The translations under genes were made by a program, and so were the position numbers. Below the pieces are notes generated by a model. The model had not been told where the DNA came from, did no database searches, and worked only from the letters and a program-made list of their open reading frames with translations. Positions 10,102 to 18,458 of a DNA stretch of 64,000 nt are shown piece by piece. The stretch comes from Myxococcales bacterium (GTDB lineage: Bacteria; Myxococcota_A; Polyangia; Nannocystales; Nannocystaceae), in contig JACKDW010000029.1 of the NCBI GenBank assembly GCA_020633295.1, forward strand, positions 1-64,000, in the 5' to 3' direction. The number at the start of each line of letters is the position of its first letter. The first letter of the stretch is position 1.

Positions 10102-11031
10102 TCACGCGAGCGGCAGGCGCCGCGCCCCCGCGCGGGTCGGCGTCTGCCCGCGCGCGCGCGCGAACTCGCCGTCGCCGTAGCGCGCGAGGTAGTCGGGGCG
10201 CACGCCAGGACAGCTCGCCTCGTGCTCGCACGAGACGCAGCAGGGCATGTGCTCACGACCCGTGAGCTTGCTGTCCTTGAGCTCGAAGGTCGCCTCGGGC
10301 GTCACGACCATCACTCGGTCGGCGCCGGGATCGAAGGCGTGCTGGCGATCGTCGCCCAGCAGGCAGCGGGGGACGTGCAGCGAGCGGATCGTCATCCCGC
10401 GCGCCCGCGCGCGCGCGAGGCCGTCGCGCATGTACGGCACGACGTCGACCATCCGCGGCATCGACTCGGTGTTGGCGGCGTTGCCGTCGGTGAGCGAGAC
10501 GAACCACAGATCCACGCGCTGGACCCCGCGCGCCTCGAGCCACTCGAGCGCCTCGGGCAGCGCGCGGTAGGTGTCCTCCTTGAGGATGAGATCGACGACC
10601 AGCGGCGCGCCGCTTCGGACGACGTTGTCGAGGCCGCCGCGCATGAGCGCGTAGGTCCCGGCGCGGCGCACGAGCGCGTCGTAGCGCGCCGGCTCGTGGG
10701 TGTGGACGCTGATGTGGAACAGGGTCACCCCCGCCGCGGCGAGCCGCGCGACGTTGTCGGCCTGGGCGTACAGCAGCCCGTTCGACTGCAGCTTGATGTC
10801 ATCGAAGCCGAGCTGACGGGCCGCGCGGACGAGGCCGATGAGATCGCGCCGGATCGTCGGCTCGCCGCCCGTGAGCGAGAGCCGGTCGTACCCCAGCGCG
10901 CGCCCGCGGCGGAGGCAGGCGACGACCTGGGCGGTCGTCAGCGCGCGGGGACGCATCTCCGGCGTGATGGTGCAGTAGTCGCAGGCGAGGTTGCAGTCGT
11001 ACCCGAGGATGACGTCGAGGAGCCCCGCCAC
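10102..11031 (-). CDS. Radical SAM protein next to the Gly-Ser-His repeat gene
   Basis: 309 residues. The SAM/4Fe-4S motif C13-x3-C17-x2-C20 (CNLACDYC) and GGEP (55-58) are intact. Near the C-terminus (264-274) a CxxC-x5-C group suggests an auxiliary cluster like a short SPASM/twitch domain. Size and layout fit peptide-modifying radical SAM enzymes more than cofactor-synthesis ones. The GTG start is supported by TACGAT exactly 6 bases upstream (11038-11043). It is divergent from the His-repeat protein gene 307 bases away, so the two may act together. A second radical SAM gene with the same cysteine positions lies at 13744-14943. Substrate is not known. Confidence 0.88.
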   Translation of the reverse strand: MAGLLDVILGYDCNLACDYCTITPEMRPRALTTAQVVACLRRGRALGYDRLSLTGGEPTIRRDLIGLVRAARQLGFDDIKLQSNGLLYAQADNVARLAAAGVTLFHISVHTHEPARYDALVRRAGTYALMRGGLDNVVRSGAPLVVDLILKEDTYRALPEALEWLEARGVQRVDLWFVSLTDGNAANTESMPRMVDVVPYMRDGLARARARGMTIRSLHVPRCLLGDDRQHAFDPGADRVMVVTPEATFELKDSKLTGREHMPCCVSCEHEASCPGVRPDYLARYGDGEFARARGQTPTRAGARRLPLA

Positions 11032-11338
11032 GGCCGCATCGTACGACGCGGCGCGGGCCGGCGAAATTCGTCGACGCGCGAGCGCGCGACGCGGGTCATG
11101 AGCCGCGTGCGTCCGCCGCCGGCGCGCACCGACGCGCCCGAGCGGCGCGGGGTCGCGCGCGCGCGCTCGCCGGGTCGCGGCCCGCCGCGCGGGCTCGAGA
11201 GCCTGCGGCCGCGCGCCCCACCCCGCGCCCGCGGCTGCCTGGCCGGGCGTAAAAACAGGCTGTCCTGTAGAACATCCCTTTGTCGCGCGACCCCGGCGTG
11301 ATATTTTTTGCGAGCTTTACTTGGAGGGGGTCAGGGTC
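11032..11338. promoter_or_regulatory. Divergent control region of the radical SAM / GSH-repeat pair
   Basis: Minus strand: TACGAT 6 bases before the radical SAM GTG. Plus strand: TTGTCG (11280-11285), 16-base spacer, TATTTT (11302-11307), then GGAGG (11323-11327) 11 bases before ATG 11339. Between them, ACAGG-CTGT-CCTGT and the one-mismatch motif copy TGTCC-TGTA-GAACA (11261-11274) sit just upstream of the -35 position. The rest of the gap is GC-rich with no gene seen. Confidence 0.4.
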
Positions 11339-11725
11339 ATGGCGAACAACGACGCGAAGCAGGCGAACAGCGGTATGGGTGATGCTCTCGATGCGCTCCC
11401 CACGTTTAATCGCAAGGGTCCTGCGCTGATGAGCAACCAGCGCGAGATTTCCGATAAGGCGCGTCTCTACGCTGACGCCGGCGCCACCAACAGCGCGCTC
11501 GCGGCCGCGAGCATCGCCGCCGATCCCGGCGACGCGGGTCACTGCTCGCACGGCTCGCACGGCTCGCACGGCTCGCACGGCTCGCACGGCTCGCACGGCT
11601 CGCACGGCTCGCACGGCTCGCACGGCTCGCACGGCTCGCACGGCTCGCACGGCTCGCACGGCTCGCACGGCTCGCACGGCTCGCACGGCTCGCACGGCTC
11701 GCACGGCTCGCACGGCAGCTGGTAG
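11339..11725 (+). CDS. Small protein ending in 18 Gly-Ser-His repeats; possible radical SAM-modified precursor
   Basis: 128 residues. The N-terminal ~65 residues are a soluble, leader-like sequence (Asn/Ala/Asp-rich, no signal peptide). Then comes G-H-C-S-H, the only cysteine, followed by 18 perfect Gly-Ser-His triplets and a final G-S-W. Repeats of the form His-Xaa-Ser define the cargo protein HxsA of the predicted radical SAM-dependent HXS system, so a modified-peptide role is plausible; I could not identify an HxsD. Metal binding by the histidines is the main alternative. A clear GGAGG ribosome site sets the start at ATG 11339, so unlike its neighbours this gene is leadered. The mRNA probably ends at the hairpin 11746-11774. 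Confidence 0.8.
   Translation: MANNDAKQANSGMGDALDALPTFNRKGPALMSNQREISDKARLYADAGATNSALAAASIAADPGDAGHCSHGSHGSHGSHGSHGSHGSHGSHGSHGSHGSHGSHGSHGSHGSHGSHGSHGSHGSHGSW
11552..11713 (+). repeat. 18 tandem copies of ggctcgcac (Gly-Ser-His)
   Basis: 162 bases of identical 9-mers with no synonymous variation. That points to recent expansion or ongoing homogenisation. Confidence 0.95.
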
Positions 11726-11745
11726 CGCCCGGGCGCGACGATTCA

Positions 11746-11774
11746 CGCGGCGCCTGTGCCAAACGGGCGCCGCG
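11746..11774 (+). terminator. Hairpin after the GSH-repeat gene
   Basis: 9-bp perfect stem CGCGGCGCC / GGCGCCGCG with an 11-base loop, 20 bases after the stop. It lacks a strong T tract, so termination is only probable. Confidence 0.4.
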
Positions 11775-11937
11775 ACCAATTGTGTCCGAGGCCCGCCGAC
11801 GCGCGACGCGAACGCGTAGAACGACGCGATCGGGGCCGTCTACAGCGTTCGCGCGTGAGTTCACCGCGCGCGCCTCCGCAGGGGGAGCGCCCGCGGCGAG
11901 CGTGGGGGCCCGCGCGGCGACCTGCTAGATTGAGCCC

Positions 11938-13161
11938 ATGACGAACGCAGCCGTCGAACCGTCGGCCACCGAAGCGCTCATCGAGCTCGAGGGTCGCTAT
12001 AGCGCGCACAACTACCACCCGCTCGACGTCGTGATCGAGCGCGCCGAGGGCGTGTGGGTCTGGGACGTCGAGGGGCGCCGCTACATGGACTTCCTGGCGG
12101 CCTACAGCGCCGTCAACCAGGGCCACAACCACCCGCGCATCGTCGCGGCGCTCTGCGAGCAGGCCGGGCGCCTCGCGCTCACCTCGCGCGCCTTCCGGAA
12201 CGATCGCTTCGGCCCCCTGTGCCAGAAGCTCGCGGCGCTCACGGGCTACGACAAGGTCCTGCTGATGAACGCCGGCGCCGAGGCGGTCGAGACCGCGATC
12301 AAGGCCGCGCGCCGCTGGGGCTACCGCAAGAAGGGCGTCGCTGCGGGCGCGGCCGAGATCATCGTGTTCGAGGGCAACTTCCACGGGCGCACCACGACGA
12401 TCGTCGGCTTCTCCTCCGACCCGAACTCCCGCGGCGACTTCGGCCCGTTCGCGCCGGGCTTCGTGCGCGTGCCCTACGGCGACGCGAACGCGGCGCGCGC
12501 GGCCTTCACCGAGAACACGGTGGCCGTGCTCGTCGAGCCCGTCCAGGGCGAGGGCGGCGTCATCATCCCGCCGCGCGAGTTCCTGCCGGCGCTGCGCGCC
12601 GCCTGCGATGAGCACCACGCGCTGCTGGTCTGCGACGAGATTCAGTCGGGCCTCGGGCGCTGCGGCGAGCTCTTCGCGCACCACCTCGCGGGCGTCCGGG
12701 CCGACGGCGTGTGCGTCGGCAAGGCGCTCTCCGGCGGCCTCTACCCCGTCTCGGCGTTCCTCGCCGACGACGCGGTCATGGACGTGTTCGACCCCGGCTC
12801 TCACGGCTCGACCTACGGCGGCAACCCGCTCGCCTGCGCCGTCGCCGAGGCGGCGCTCGACGTGCTCACGGACGAGGGGTTGATCGCGCGCGCGAAGCAG
12901 CTCGGCGCGCACCTCGAGCGGCGCCTGCGGGAGCTCGAGCGCTCGCCGCGGGTGAAGGCGGTCCGCTGCGTGGGGCTGTGGGCCGGCGTGGACCTCCACG
13001 AGTCGGCCGGCGGCGCGCGCCGCTACACCGAGCGGCTTAAGGGCGAGGGCGTGCTCGCCAAGGGCACGCACGTGCACACGATCCGCCTCGCGCCGCCGCT
13101 GGTCGTCACGCGCGAGCAGCTCGACATGGCCTGCGACGCGCTCGTGCGCGTGCTCGCCTGA
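11938..13161 (+). CDS. rocD: Ornithine aminotransferase
   Basis: 407 residues, the usual length. A class III PLP aminotransferase that converts ornithine and 2-oxoglutarate to glutamate semialdehyde and glutamate. Supporting motifs: HNYHPLDVV and the WDVEG cofactor-domain start, NAGAEAVETAIKAARRWGY, the aspartate in CDEIQSGLGR, and the Schiff-base lysine in CVGKALSGG with GGNPLACAVA after it. These are characteristic of RocD rather than acetylornithine or GABA enzymes. The start is ATG 11938, exactly 6 bases after TAGATT (11926-11931), so the mRNA is probably leaderless. No arginine-degradation partners lie nearby. Cytoplasmic. Confidence 0.93.
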   Translation: MTNAAVEPSATEALIELEGRYSAHNYHPLDVVIERAEGVWVWDVEGRRYMDFLAAYSAVNQGHNHPRIVAALCEQAGRLALTSRAFRNDRFGPLCQKLAALTGYDKVLLMNAGAEAVETAIKAARRWGYRKKGVAAGAAEIIVFEGNFHGRTTTIVGFSSDPNSRGDFGPFAPGFVRVPYGDANAARAAFTENTVAVLVEPVQGEGGVIIPPREFLPALRAACDEHHALLVCDEIQSGLGRCGELFAHHLAGVRADGVCVGKALSGGLYPVSAFLADDAVMDVFDPGSHGSTYGGNPLACAVAEAALDVLTDEGLIARAKQLGAHLERRLRELERSPRVKAVRCVGLWAGVDLHESAGGARRYTERLKGEGVLAKGTHVHTIRLAPPLVVTREQLDMACDALVRVLA

Positions 13162-13232
13162 TCGGGCGCGCGCCCCTACGCGGCCCGGCGACCGAGGACG
13201 CGCCGCGCCGTCGCGCCGCGCGCGCGCGGACG

Positions 13233-13679
13233 CTAGCGCCGCGCCCCCGCGGGGCACAGGCGCAGCAGCAGCAGCAGCAAGATGAGCCCGATGATCGAGG
13301 GCATGATCGATCCTGGCCCCTTGTACAGCCCGTCGCCGAGCGGCGTGTCCGAGCTGCGCGTGTCGAGCACGAGGTAGTACAGCTGCGCGCCGGCCATCAC
13401 CCTGCAGAACCACAGCTTGAGGCGATCGGACTCGGCGTGCAGGCCGACGACGACGAACACGAGCCCGAGCACGATCGTGTGGGAGTACACCCAGAAGATC
13501 GCGTCGCGGTAGTGCGGCGAGGCCAGCGTCGGCTCGGGGACCGCGTACGCGGCCATGCTGGTCGCTACGCCCTGGACGAGGATCGCGGCGCCGATCACCG
13601 CGTAGGCGACGCCGATGATCAGGCAGGTGGTCCGAAACCCTGGTCCCCTCGTCGCGCGCGCCGGCGTGTCGCGATCCAC
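13233..13679 (-). CDS. Four-helix membrane protein of unknown function
   Basis: 148 residues with about four hydrophobic segments: CLIIGVAYAVIGAAILV, a helix around HTIVLGLVFVVVG, one near AGAQLYYLVL and a Leu-rich C-terminal helix (IGLILLLLLLRL). There are no catalytic signatures. The GTG start fits a TACACT hexamer 7 bases upstream. It is convergent with rocD; the radical SAM gene, also minus strand, lies upstream but 64 bases away. Function unknown. Confidence 0.7.
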   Translation of the reverse strand: MDRDTPARATRGPGFRTTCLIIGVAYAVIGAAILVQGVATSMAAYAVPEPTLASPHYRDAIFWVYSHTIVLGLVFVVVGLHAESDRLKLWFCRVMAGAQLYYLVLDTRSSDTPLGDGLYKGPGSIMPSIIGLILLLLLLRLCPAGARR

Positions 13680-13743
13680 GAGCGCGAGTGTACGGCGGGT
13701 CCCGTGGACGTCGAGGACAGCGCCGGCGATGCGACCGATCGCC

Positions 13744-14943
13744 TCAGTCGGCGGAGCCCTGCTCCTTCATCTCTTCCATGTTGACGCCGAGCGCCTCGGC
13801 CTTGCGCGACTCCGCGCGGCGCTTGGCCTGAAACAGCCGCTGCCCGCGATCGGTGATCTGCCCGACCGGGATCAGCGTCTCGCGCATCTCCGGCGGCGGC
13901 GCGTCGTGCTCACGCGGGCCGCGACGCGGGCGCGCGCGCGCCTCCGCGAGGCGACGTTCGAAGTCGACGCGCCACTCGGCCAGGCTCCGCAGCGCGTAGC
14001 TGGGGTCGGCCGGGTCGCGGATGATCTGCTCGACGATCGCGTCGCGGTCGATGAACACCGGGTGCAGCTCGGCGGGGTCGTAGGCGTCGCCGCGGTCGAA
14101 CAGCCCGCCGCAGATCTCCCGCAGCGAGCAGACCGCGCACGCGTCGCTGTAGATGTGCTCCCAGTCGGTCTGGCGCACGGTCTGCTTGGCGTCGAGGAAG
14201 TGGACGATGCGCTCCTCGCCCTTGACGATCTTGCGCGTCTCGGTGCTCGCCCACGCGAAGTCGGTCATGTAGCACAGCGGGACCTTCTCGACGCGGAACG
14301 TTCGACCTGTCTTGTGAAGCATCCTGAGCGCGCGGTACAGCGAGAGCTCGAACTCGGCGAGGCGCGGCGTGAACTGGTCCTGGTTGACCTCCGCGCGGCC
14401 CATGGAGGGATCGAGGTTGTTCCAGACGAAGTGGCGGATGTGCGGGTGGTGCTGGATCCAGTGGCGGATGTTGAGGTCGAGGTGATCGGCGTTGAGCTTG
14501 TTGATCACGCAGTTGATGTTGACGTCGATGCCGAACTCGGCCGCGTTGTCGACCGCCGCGTAGGCGCGCTCGAGCGTGCCCTCGACGCCCCGCAGGCGCG
14601 CCTCGATCTCGGGCTTGATCGAGTAGACGGAGACGTGCACGAGCCGCAGCCCGGCCTCGCCGAGCGCCTTGGCGAACGCGCGATCGGAGAGCCGCCACCC
14701 GTTGGTGATCATGCGGACGTGCAGGCCCTGATCGGTCGCGTAGCGGGCGATGTCCGGCAGCTCCGGGTGCAGCGTCGGCTCGCCGCCCGTCAGGATCACG
14801 CCGAAGTAGCCGCGCGCGACGAAGTCGTCGACGAGCACGCGCATCGACTCGAAGTTGTGCGTGTACGGCGTCGTCGGGTTCGAGCAGAACCCGCAGAAGT
14901 GATTGCAGTGCCGGACGACCTGGATGTATCCGATGTTCGCCAT
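13744..14943 (-). CDS. Radical SAM protein with SPASM-like C-terminal cysteines
   Basis: 399 residues. C13-x3-C17-x2-C20 (CNHFCGFC) and GGEP (53-56) bind the SAM cluster. CAVCSLREIC (CxxC-x5-C) about two thirds along marks a second cluster region. A basic C-terminal tail follows. The N-terminal spacing is the same as in the radical SAM protein at 10102-11031, though sequences differ. Members of this type modify peptides or proteins or act in cofactor assembly; no precursor gene is adjacent, the nearest candidate being the GSH-repeat protein 2 kb away. A possible -10 (TAGGAT) is 17 bases before ATG 14943. Substrate unknown. Confidence 0.85.
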   Translation of the reverse strand: MANIGYIQVVRHCNHFCGFCSNPTTPYTHNFESMRVLVDDFVARGYFGVILTGGEPTLHPELPDIARYATDQGLHVRMITNGWRLSDRAFAKALGEAGLRLVHVSVYSIKPEIEARLRGVEGTLERAYAAVDNAAEFGIDVNINCVINKLNADHLDLNIRHWIQHHPHIRHFVWNNLDPSMGRAEVNQDQFTPRLAEFELSLYRALRMLHKTGRTFRVEKVPLCYMTDFAWASTETRKIVKGEERIVHFLDAKQTVRQTDWEHIYSDACAVCSLREICGGLFDRGDAYDPAELHPVFIDRDAIVEQIIRDPADPSYALRSLAEWRVDFERRLAEARARPRRGPREHDAPPPEMRETLIPVGQITDRGQRLFQAKRRAESRKAEALGVNMEEMKEQGSAD

Positions 14944-15120
14944 CGCGCGACGGTCCGGCGATCCTAGCAGAAGCGCCCGCGGACAGGTCCGCGAGGACCA
15001 GCCCGGAGCGCCGCGGCGCGCACGCCGTGGTCGACCCTGCGCGGCGCGCCCGCGCCTGTCTCGAGGGCCTCATAACAGGGGCGCTCGTCGACGCGCCCGC
15101 GGGCACTCCAGCGGGCTCGG

Positions 15121-15888
15121 CTAGAGCCCGAGCGGGCCGCGCGGATCTCGACGGGCGCAGGCTCGCTCGAGCGCGTCGAGCTCGAGCCCGGCGGCGAGCT
15201 CCCGCAGCGCCTCGCGCGGCGCCCCGCTGCCCATCAGCCGCAGCAGGCAGCGATCGCCGAGCATCAGGCTGAGGGAGCGCGCGCCGTCGCCGGCCCCCTC
15301 CGCGCCCGCGCGCGCCCCCAGCTCGACCCGCCGCGCGCCGCCGGCGAGCTGCTGCTCGAGGAAGGCGGCGCCGGCCCCAGGCGCGCACGCGTTGACGCGG
15401 ATCATGTCGGTGATGGAGATATCGACATCGACGGTGCCCTCGCCGCGCGTGTACTCGGCCGACGCGCTGTCGGCCCAGGCGCCCGCGCGACCGGCCGGAT
15501 GCGCCCGCGAGACGACGCGCTGCCAATCGCCGACCCGCGCCGGGAACGCGGCCTGGAGCGCGTCGGTGCCGAGCCCGGCGATCGCCTGGTTCTGGCGCTC
15601 GCCGAGCTGCCCGCCCCGCGGCGCGTCTTCGGGCTCGCTTGGGGTCGCGTCGGGCGTGGGGCCGGGCGCGGACGGTTCGCGCGCGGACGGTTCGGGCTGG
15701 CCCTCGTCGGCTCGCGCGTCTCCGTCCCGCTCGGACGCCTCGCCCGCGGCTGGAACCGCTCGAATGGGTCCCTCCTGACGCGGCGCGCCCGCCGGCGCGC
15801 AGCCCAGGATCGCCGCGAACACGCCCGCGACCGACGAGCGAGCGCCCGAGCGCGCGTGCGCGCGCCTGCGCGAAGCCGACGAGCTCAT
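15121..15888 (-). CDS. Putative lipoprotein, translationally coupled to a zinc-ribbon protein
   Basis: 255 residues. An Arg/Ser N-terminus and a short hydrophobic run with lipobox-like A-I-L-G-C near residue 25, then ~75 residues of Pro/Glu/Ser-rich linker, then a ~140-residue domain with even hydrophobic spacing (VGDWQRVVS, VDVDISITDM, LMLGDRCLLRLMG). The latter resembles small lipoprotein sensor domains, but I cannot name it. The ATG overlaps the stop of the upstream zinc-ribbon gene as ATGA (15885-15888), so the two proteins are probably made together and may interact. Confidence 0.7.
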   Translation of the reverse strand: MSSSASRRRAHARSGARSSVAGVFAAILGCAPAGAPRQEGPIRAVPAAGEASERDGDARADEGQPEPSAREPSAPGPTPDATPSEPEDAPRGGQLGERQNQAIAGLGTDALQAAFPARVGDWQRVVSRAHPAGRAGAWADSASAEYTRGEGTVDVDISITDMIRVNACAPGAGAAFLEQQLAGGARRVELGARAGAEGAGDGARSLSLMLGDRCLLRLMGSGAPREALRELAAGLELDALERACARRDPRGPLGL

Positions 15889-16418
15889 CGCGTGGTCGTG
15901 CCCGCGTCGGAGGTCGCGCCTGTCTCGGAGGTCGCGCCTGTCTCGGAGGTCGCGCCTGTCTCGGAGGTCGCGCCTGTCTCGGAGGTCGTCTCCGAGGTCG
16001 TCTCCGAGGTCGTCTCCGAGGTCGTCTCCGAGGTCGAGGTCGCCGAGCTCGTCCCGGTGCCCTCCGTCGCGCCGGTGCCCGTCCCCTCGCTGCCCGCGGT
16101 CGTGCCGGGATCGCTCGAGCCGGACATCCAGGCCGTGTCGTCGCTCGTGTAGCTGGCGGAGTACCCGGGGCCGCCGTAGGCGACGCCGGAGTCGATGACC
16201 GTGTCGCTGCTCGAGTTGGAGTCCGAGTTGGAGTCCGAGCCGCCGCCCCCGCCGCTGCAGCCCGCGCTCATCAGGCCGAGCGCCATCGTGAGCCCGAGCC
16301 CGAGCCCGTGGGCGACGGTCCTCGCCCGCGGCGCGGCGGCGCTCGTGACCGCGCCGCAGAACGGGCAGGTCGTCTCGTGGAGCTGAACGTGGCGGGAGCA
16401 GGCGGGGCACGGGCGCAC
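15885..16418 (-). CDS. Zinc-ribbon/lipobox family protein (copy A)
   Basis: 177 residues. Starts CPACSRHV...CPFCGA, a four-cysteine zinc ribbon (C4, C7, C18, C21), then a hydrophobic segment ending in a lipobox-like L-M-S-A-G-C54, a Gly/Ser/Asp linker, the family signature AYGGPGYSASYT and a Ser/Thr/Glu tail with SETGAT repeats. Three paralogues follow at 19423-21147. The GTG start is supported by TACAAT exactly 6 bases upstream (16425-16430) and by the same start position in all copies. Coupled by ATGA to the next lipoprotein gene. Function unknown; a cytosolic ribbon followed by an exported tail is the simplest topology. Confidence 0.8.
   Translation of the reverse strand: MRPCPACSRHVQLHETTCPFCGAVTSAAAPRARTVAHGLGLGLTMALGLMSAGCSGGGGGSDSNSDSNSSSDTVIDSGVAYGGPGYSASYTSDDTAWMSGSSDPGTTAGSEGTGTGATEGTGTSSATSTSETTSETTSETTSETTSETGATSETGATSETGATSETGATSDAGTTTR
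15900..16035 (-). repeat. Tandem 18-bp and 12-bp repeats in copy A tail
   Basis: About four units of ggtcgcgcctgtctcgga (plus strand), encoding Ser-Glu-Thr-Gly-Ala-Thr, adjoin about four units of ggtcgtctccga, encoding Thr-Ser-Glu-Thr. Both keep the frame. Confidence 0.8.
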
Positions 16419-16424
16419 GACTCG

Positions 16425-16430
16425 ATTGTA
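16425..16430 (-). promoter_or_regulatory. -10 element of copy A, leaderless start
   Basis: TACAAT read on the minus strand, 6 bases before GTG 16418, preceded by GGG as in copies C and D. TTGACC lies 14 bases upstream, shorter than the usual spacing. Confidence 0.5.
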
Positions 16431-16578
16431 CCCGGAGCGGCGCCGGTCAATCGCGGCGACGTCGTCCTCCGAGCGCGTCGCCGAGAACATGGTCCCGCGG
16501 CCCGGTTCTCCCGCGGCCGTCGAAGTCGGCGCCCCGACGGACGAGGCCGCACGCGCGCGCGTGCCCGAGAAGGCGCGC

Positions 16579-18279
16579 CTACGGCCCGAGGCTGTACGCG
16601 CGCGGGAGCCAGTCGGGTCGCGCGAGCTTGAACTCCTGCTCGAGCACGTGCTCGGCGGTCTGCAGCGCGCCCTCGATCCAGCCCTGCGCGTTCGAGTAGG
16701 CCTCGCCGCAGACGTAGATCGACTCATCCAGCAGCGGCCGGCGCATGCGGGCCATCACCGACCAGTAGCGGAAGCCGGCCTTCCACGCGTGCCAGCCGCC
16801 GCCGTAGGGATCGACTGACCAGTCCTGAAAGACAGCCGTGTACGGCGCCGGGATCGAGCGCATGCCGTGGGCCTCGGCGACCAGGCGCGCGCACATGTCG
16901 ACCATCTCCTCGGTGACGTGGCGGACGTCGACGGGCGCGACCGGCGAGCGCCCCTCGGCGACGAAGTGGTTGGGTCGCCCGGTGAAGGGCCGCCCGCGCT
17001 CGAAGCCCTTCCAGAACGCGACCGAGACGTCGTCGCTGTAGCTCGCCATCATCAGCGAGTTGGTGTTCTCCGGGTCGCCGCCCGGCTGCTCGCCCTCGGT
17101 CTCGAAGTAGTAGGTCTGGCGGATCGGGAGGTCGCTGATCGAGCGCCCGGCGTACAGCCCCACGCCGCGCCACCAGGGCTGCGCGAAGCCGAGGAAGAAC
17201 TTGAACGCCGCCTGGCTGACGACCGCCTTGCTGTGCTCGCGAAACCACGGGTCGGCGTGCAGCGGCGAGTCGCGGCTGATCAGCTCGAGCGCGCGGCGCG
17301 GGAGCGCGAGGACTACGTGGTCGGCGGTCACGCGCGCGGGCTCGGCCGGCTCGAGGTCGTGGGTCTCGCCGAGGCGCGTGTCGGTGCGGACGAGCCGGAG
17401 CAGGTAGCGACGCGCCGCGCCCTCGCCCGCGCGCGCGAAGCCGTCGAGGCGCGCGTTGGTCCAGACCGCCCGCGCGCCGCGGCGCGCCGTCGACACGCGG
17501 TCGCAGGCGCGCGCGAGCGCGAGCGGCAGCGCCTGCATGCCGCGCTTGAGCGTGCGGTAGATGACCTCGCCGCCGAACTCGTTGATCTGCAGCGCGGCCG
17601 CGGCGTTGGCGTTGGAGACGTTGGTGTCGTAGCCACCGGCGTCGCGGACGTAGCGGTAGCCCTCGCTGCTGAGCACCTTGGCGAGCAGGTTCCAGTAGCC
17701 GGTGCGGTACAGCGCCTCGCCGAGCACCTCGCGCTCGCCGAACTCGGAGACGTCGCGGCCGGCGAGGAACGGGATGTACGTGGCCATGACCTGCGCGAGG
17801 ATCTCGTCGGGCGTCTTGCCGCGCTCGTGGGGGCCGAGGAAGTAGCGATCGCCGGCCGCGCGCGCGAGCTCGTGGCTGCGCATGAGCCTGCGCCGCAGGT
17901 ACAGCAGGTTGTTGCGCGCGCCGGCGGGCGGGGACCCGGGGCGCCCGTCGTGCGGTCGCGGGTCGCCGACGAGGAACGGGCGCGTCGCCAGGCCGAGCTC
18001 CTCGACGACGCCGTGCACGAGCGGCTGCTGGTTGGGCAGGTAGCGCATCCCGCCGAGCTCGGCGTGGACGTGCGGCATACCCGGCAGCGCGCGCGAGAAC
18101 AGGCGCCCGCCGATCCGCTCGCTCATCTCGAAGACCGCGACCGTCCGCGCGGGATCGGCCTGCAGCAGGCGCCAGGCGGTGTAGAGCCCGGAGACGCCCG
18201 CGCCGATCACCGCGACGTCGACGTCGAGCTGCTGGGGGAGCGCGCCCCCGCCAGGTTCATCGCCACTCGAGCTCACCAT
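16579..18279 (-). CDS. FAD-dependent amine oxidase (monoamine / L-amino-acid oxidase family)
   Basis: 566 residues from ATG 18279. The FAD dinucleotide-binding motif VAVIGAGVSGLYTAWRLL near residue 25 is followed by V-F-E-M-S-E-R-I-G-G-R, the classic flavin amine oxidase pairing. The C-terminal region PLLDESIYVCGEAYSNAQGWIEGAL is the family's second FAD contact. It oxidises an amine or amino acid to an imine with H2O2 release; the substrate is not predictable. There is no Tat or Sec signal. GGAGGGAG upstream supports ATG 18279 rather than the ATG at 18351. Flanked by zinc-ribbon family genes with no evident link. Confidence 0.85.
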   Translation of the reverse strand: MVSSSGDEPGGGALPQQLDVDVAVIGAGVSGLYTAWRLLQADPARTVAVFEMSERIGGRLFSRALPGMPHVHAELGGMRYLPNQQPLVHGVVEELGLATRPFLVGDPRPHDGRPGSPPAGARNNLLYLRRRLMRSHELARAAGDRYFLGPHERGKTPDEILAQVMATYIPFLAGRDVSEFGEREVLGEALYRTGYWNLLAKVLSSEGYRYVRDAGGYDTNVSNANAAAALQINEFGGEVIYRTLKRGMQALPLALARACDRVSTARRGARAVWTNARLDGFARAGEGAARRYLLRLVRTDTRLGETHDLEPAEPARVTADHVVLALPRRALELISRDSPLHADPWFREHSKAVVSQAAFKFFLGFAQPWWRGVGLYAGRSISDLPIRQTYYFETEGEQPGGDPENTNSLMMASYSDDVSVAFWKGFERGRPFTGRPNHFVAEGRSPVAPVDVRHVTEEMVDMCARLVAEAHGMRSIPAPYTAVFQDWSVDPYGGGWHAWKAGFRYWSVMARMRRPLLDESIYVCGEAYSNAQGWIEGALQTAEHVLEQEFKLARPDWLPRAYSLGP

Positions 18280-18458
18280 CACGACGCTCCCTCCCCGCGC
18301 GCGCGGTCCGTTCTTGAGTATGGCGCATGGGACGTATCCGGCACGGATCAAGCGCGCGGCCGAAGTCGCGCGCCTCCCCCCGGGTACGCCCGCGCGCGAC
18401 GAGGCTTGCGGAGCGGGCGACGATCGGCTTGATTACGTGGTTGTTCGGAGATTGACGC

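Noticed and set aside
11552..11713. GSH coding repeat considered as CRISPR or VNTR RNA
   Set aside because: No spacers; unbroken codons with a ribosome site and stop.
15900..16035. 18-bp tandem repeats considered as a mobile or regulatory array
   Set aside because: They encode a Ser/Glu/Thr tail in frame in a paralogous family whose tails all vary.
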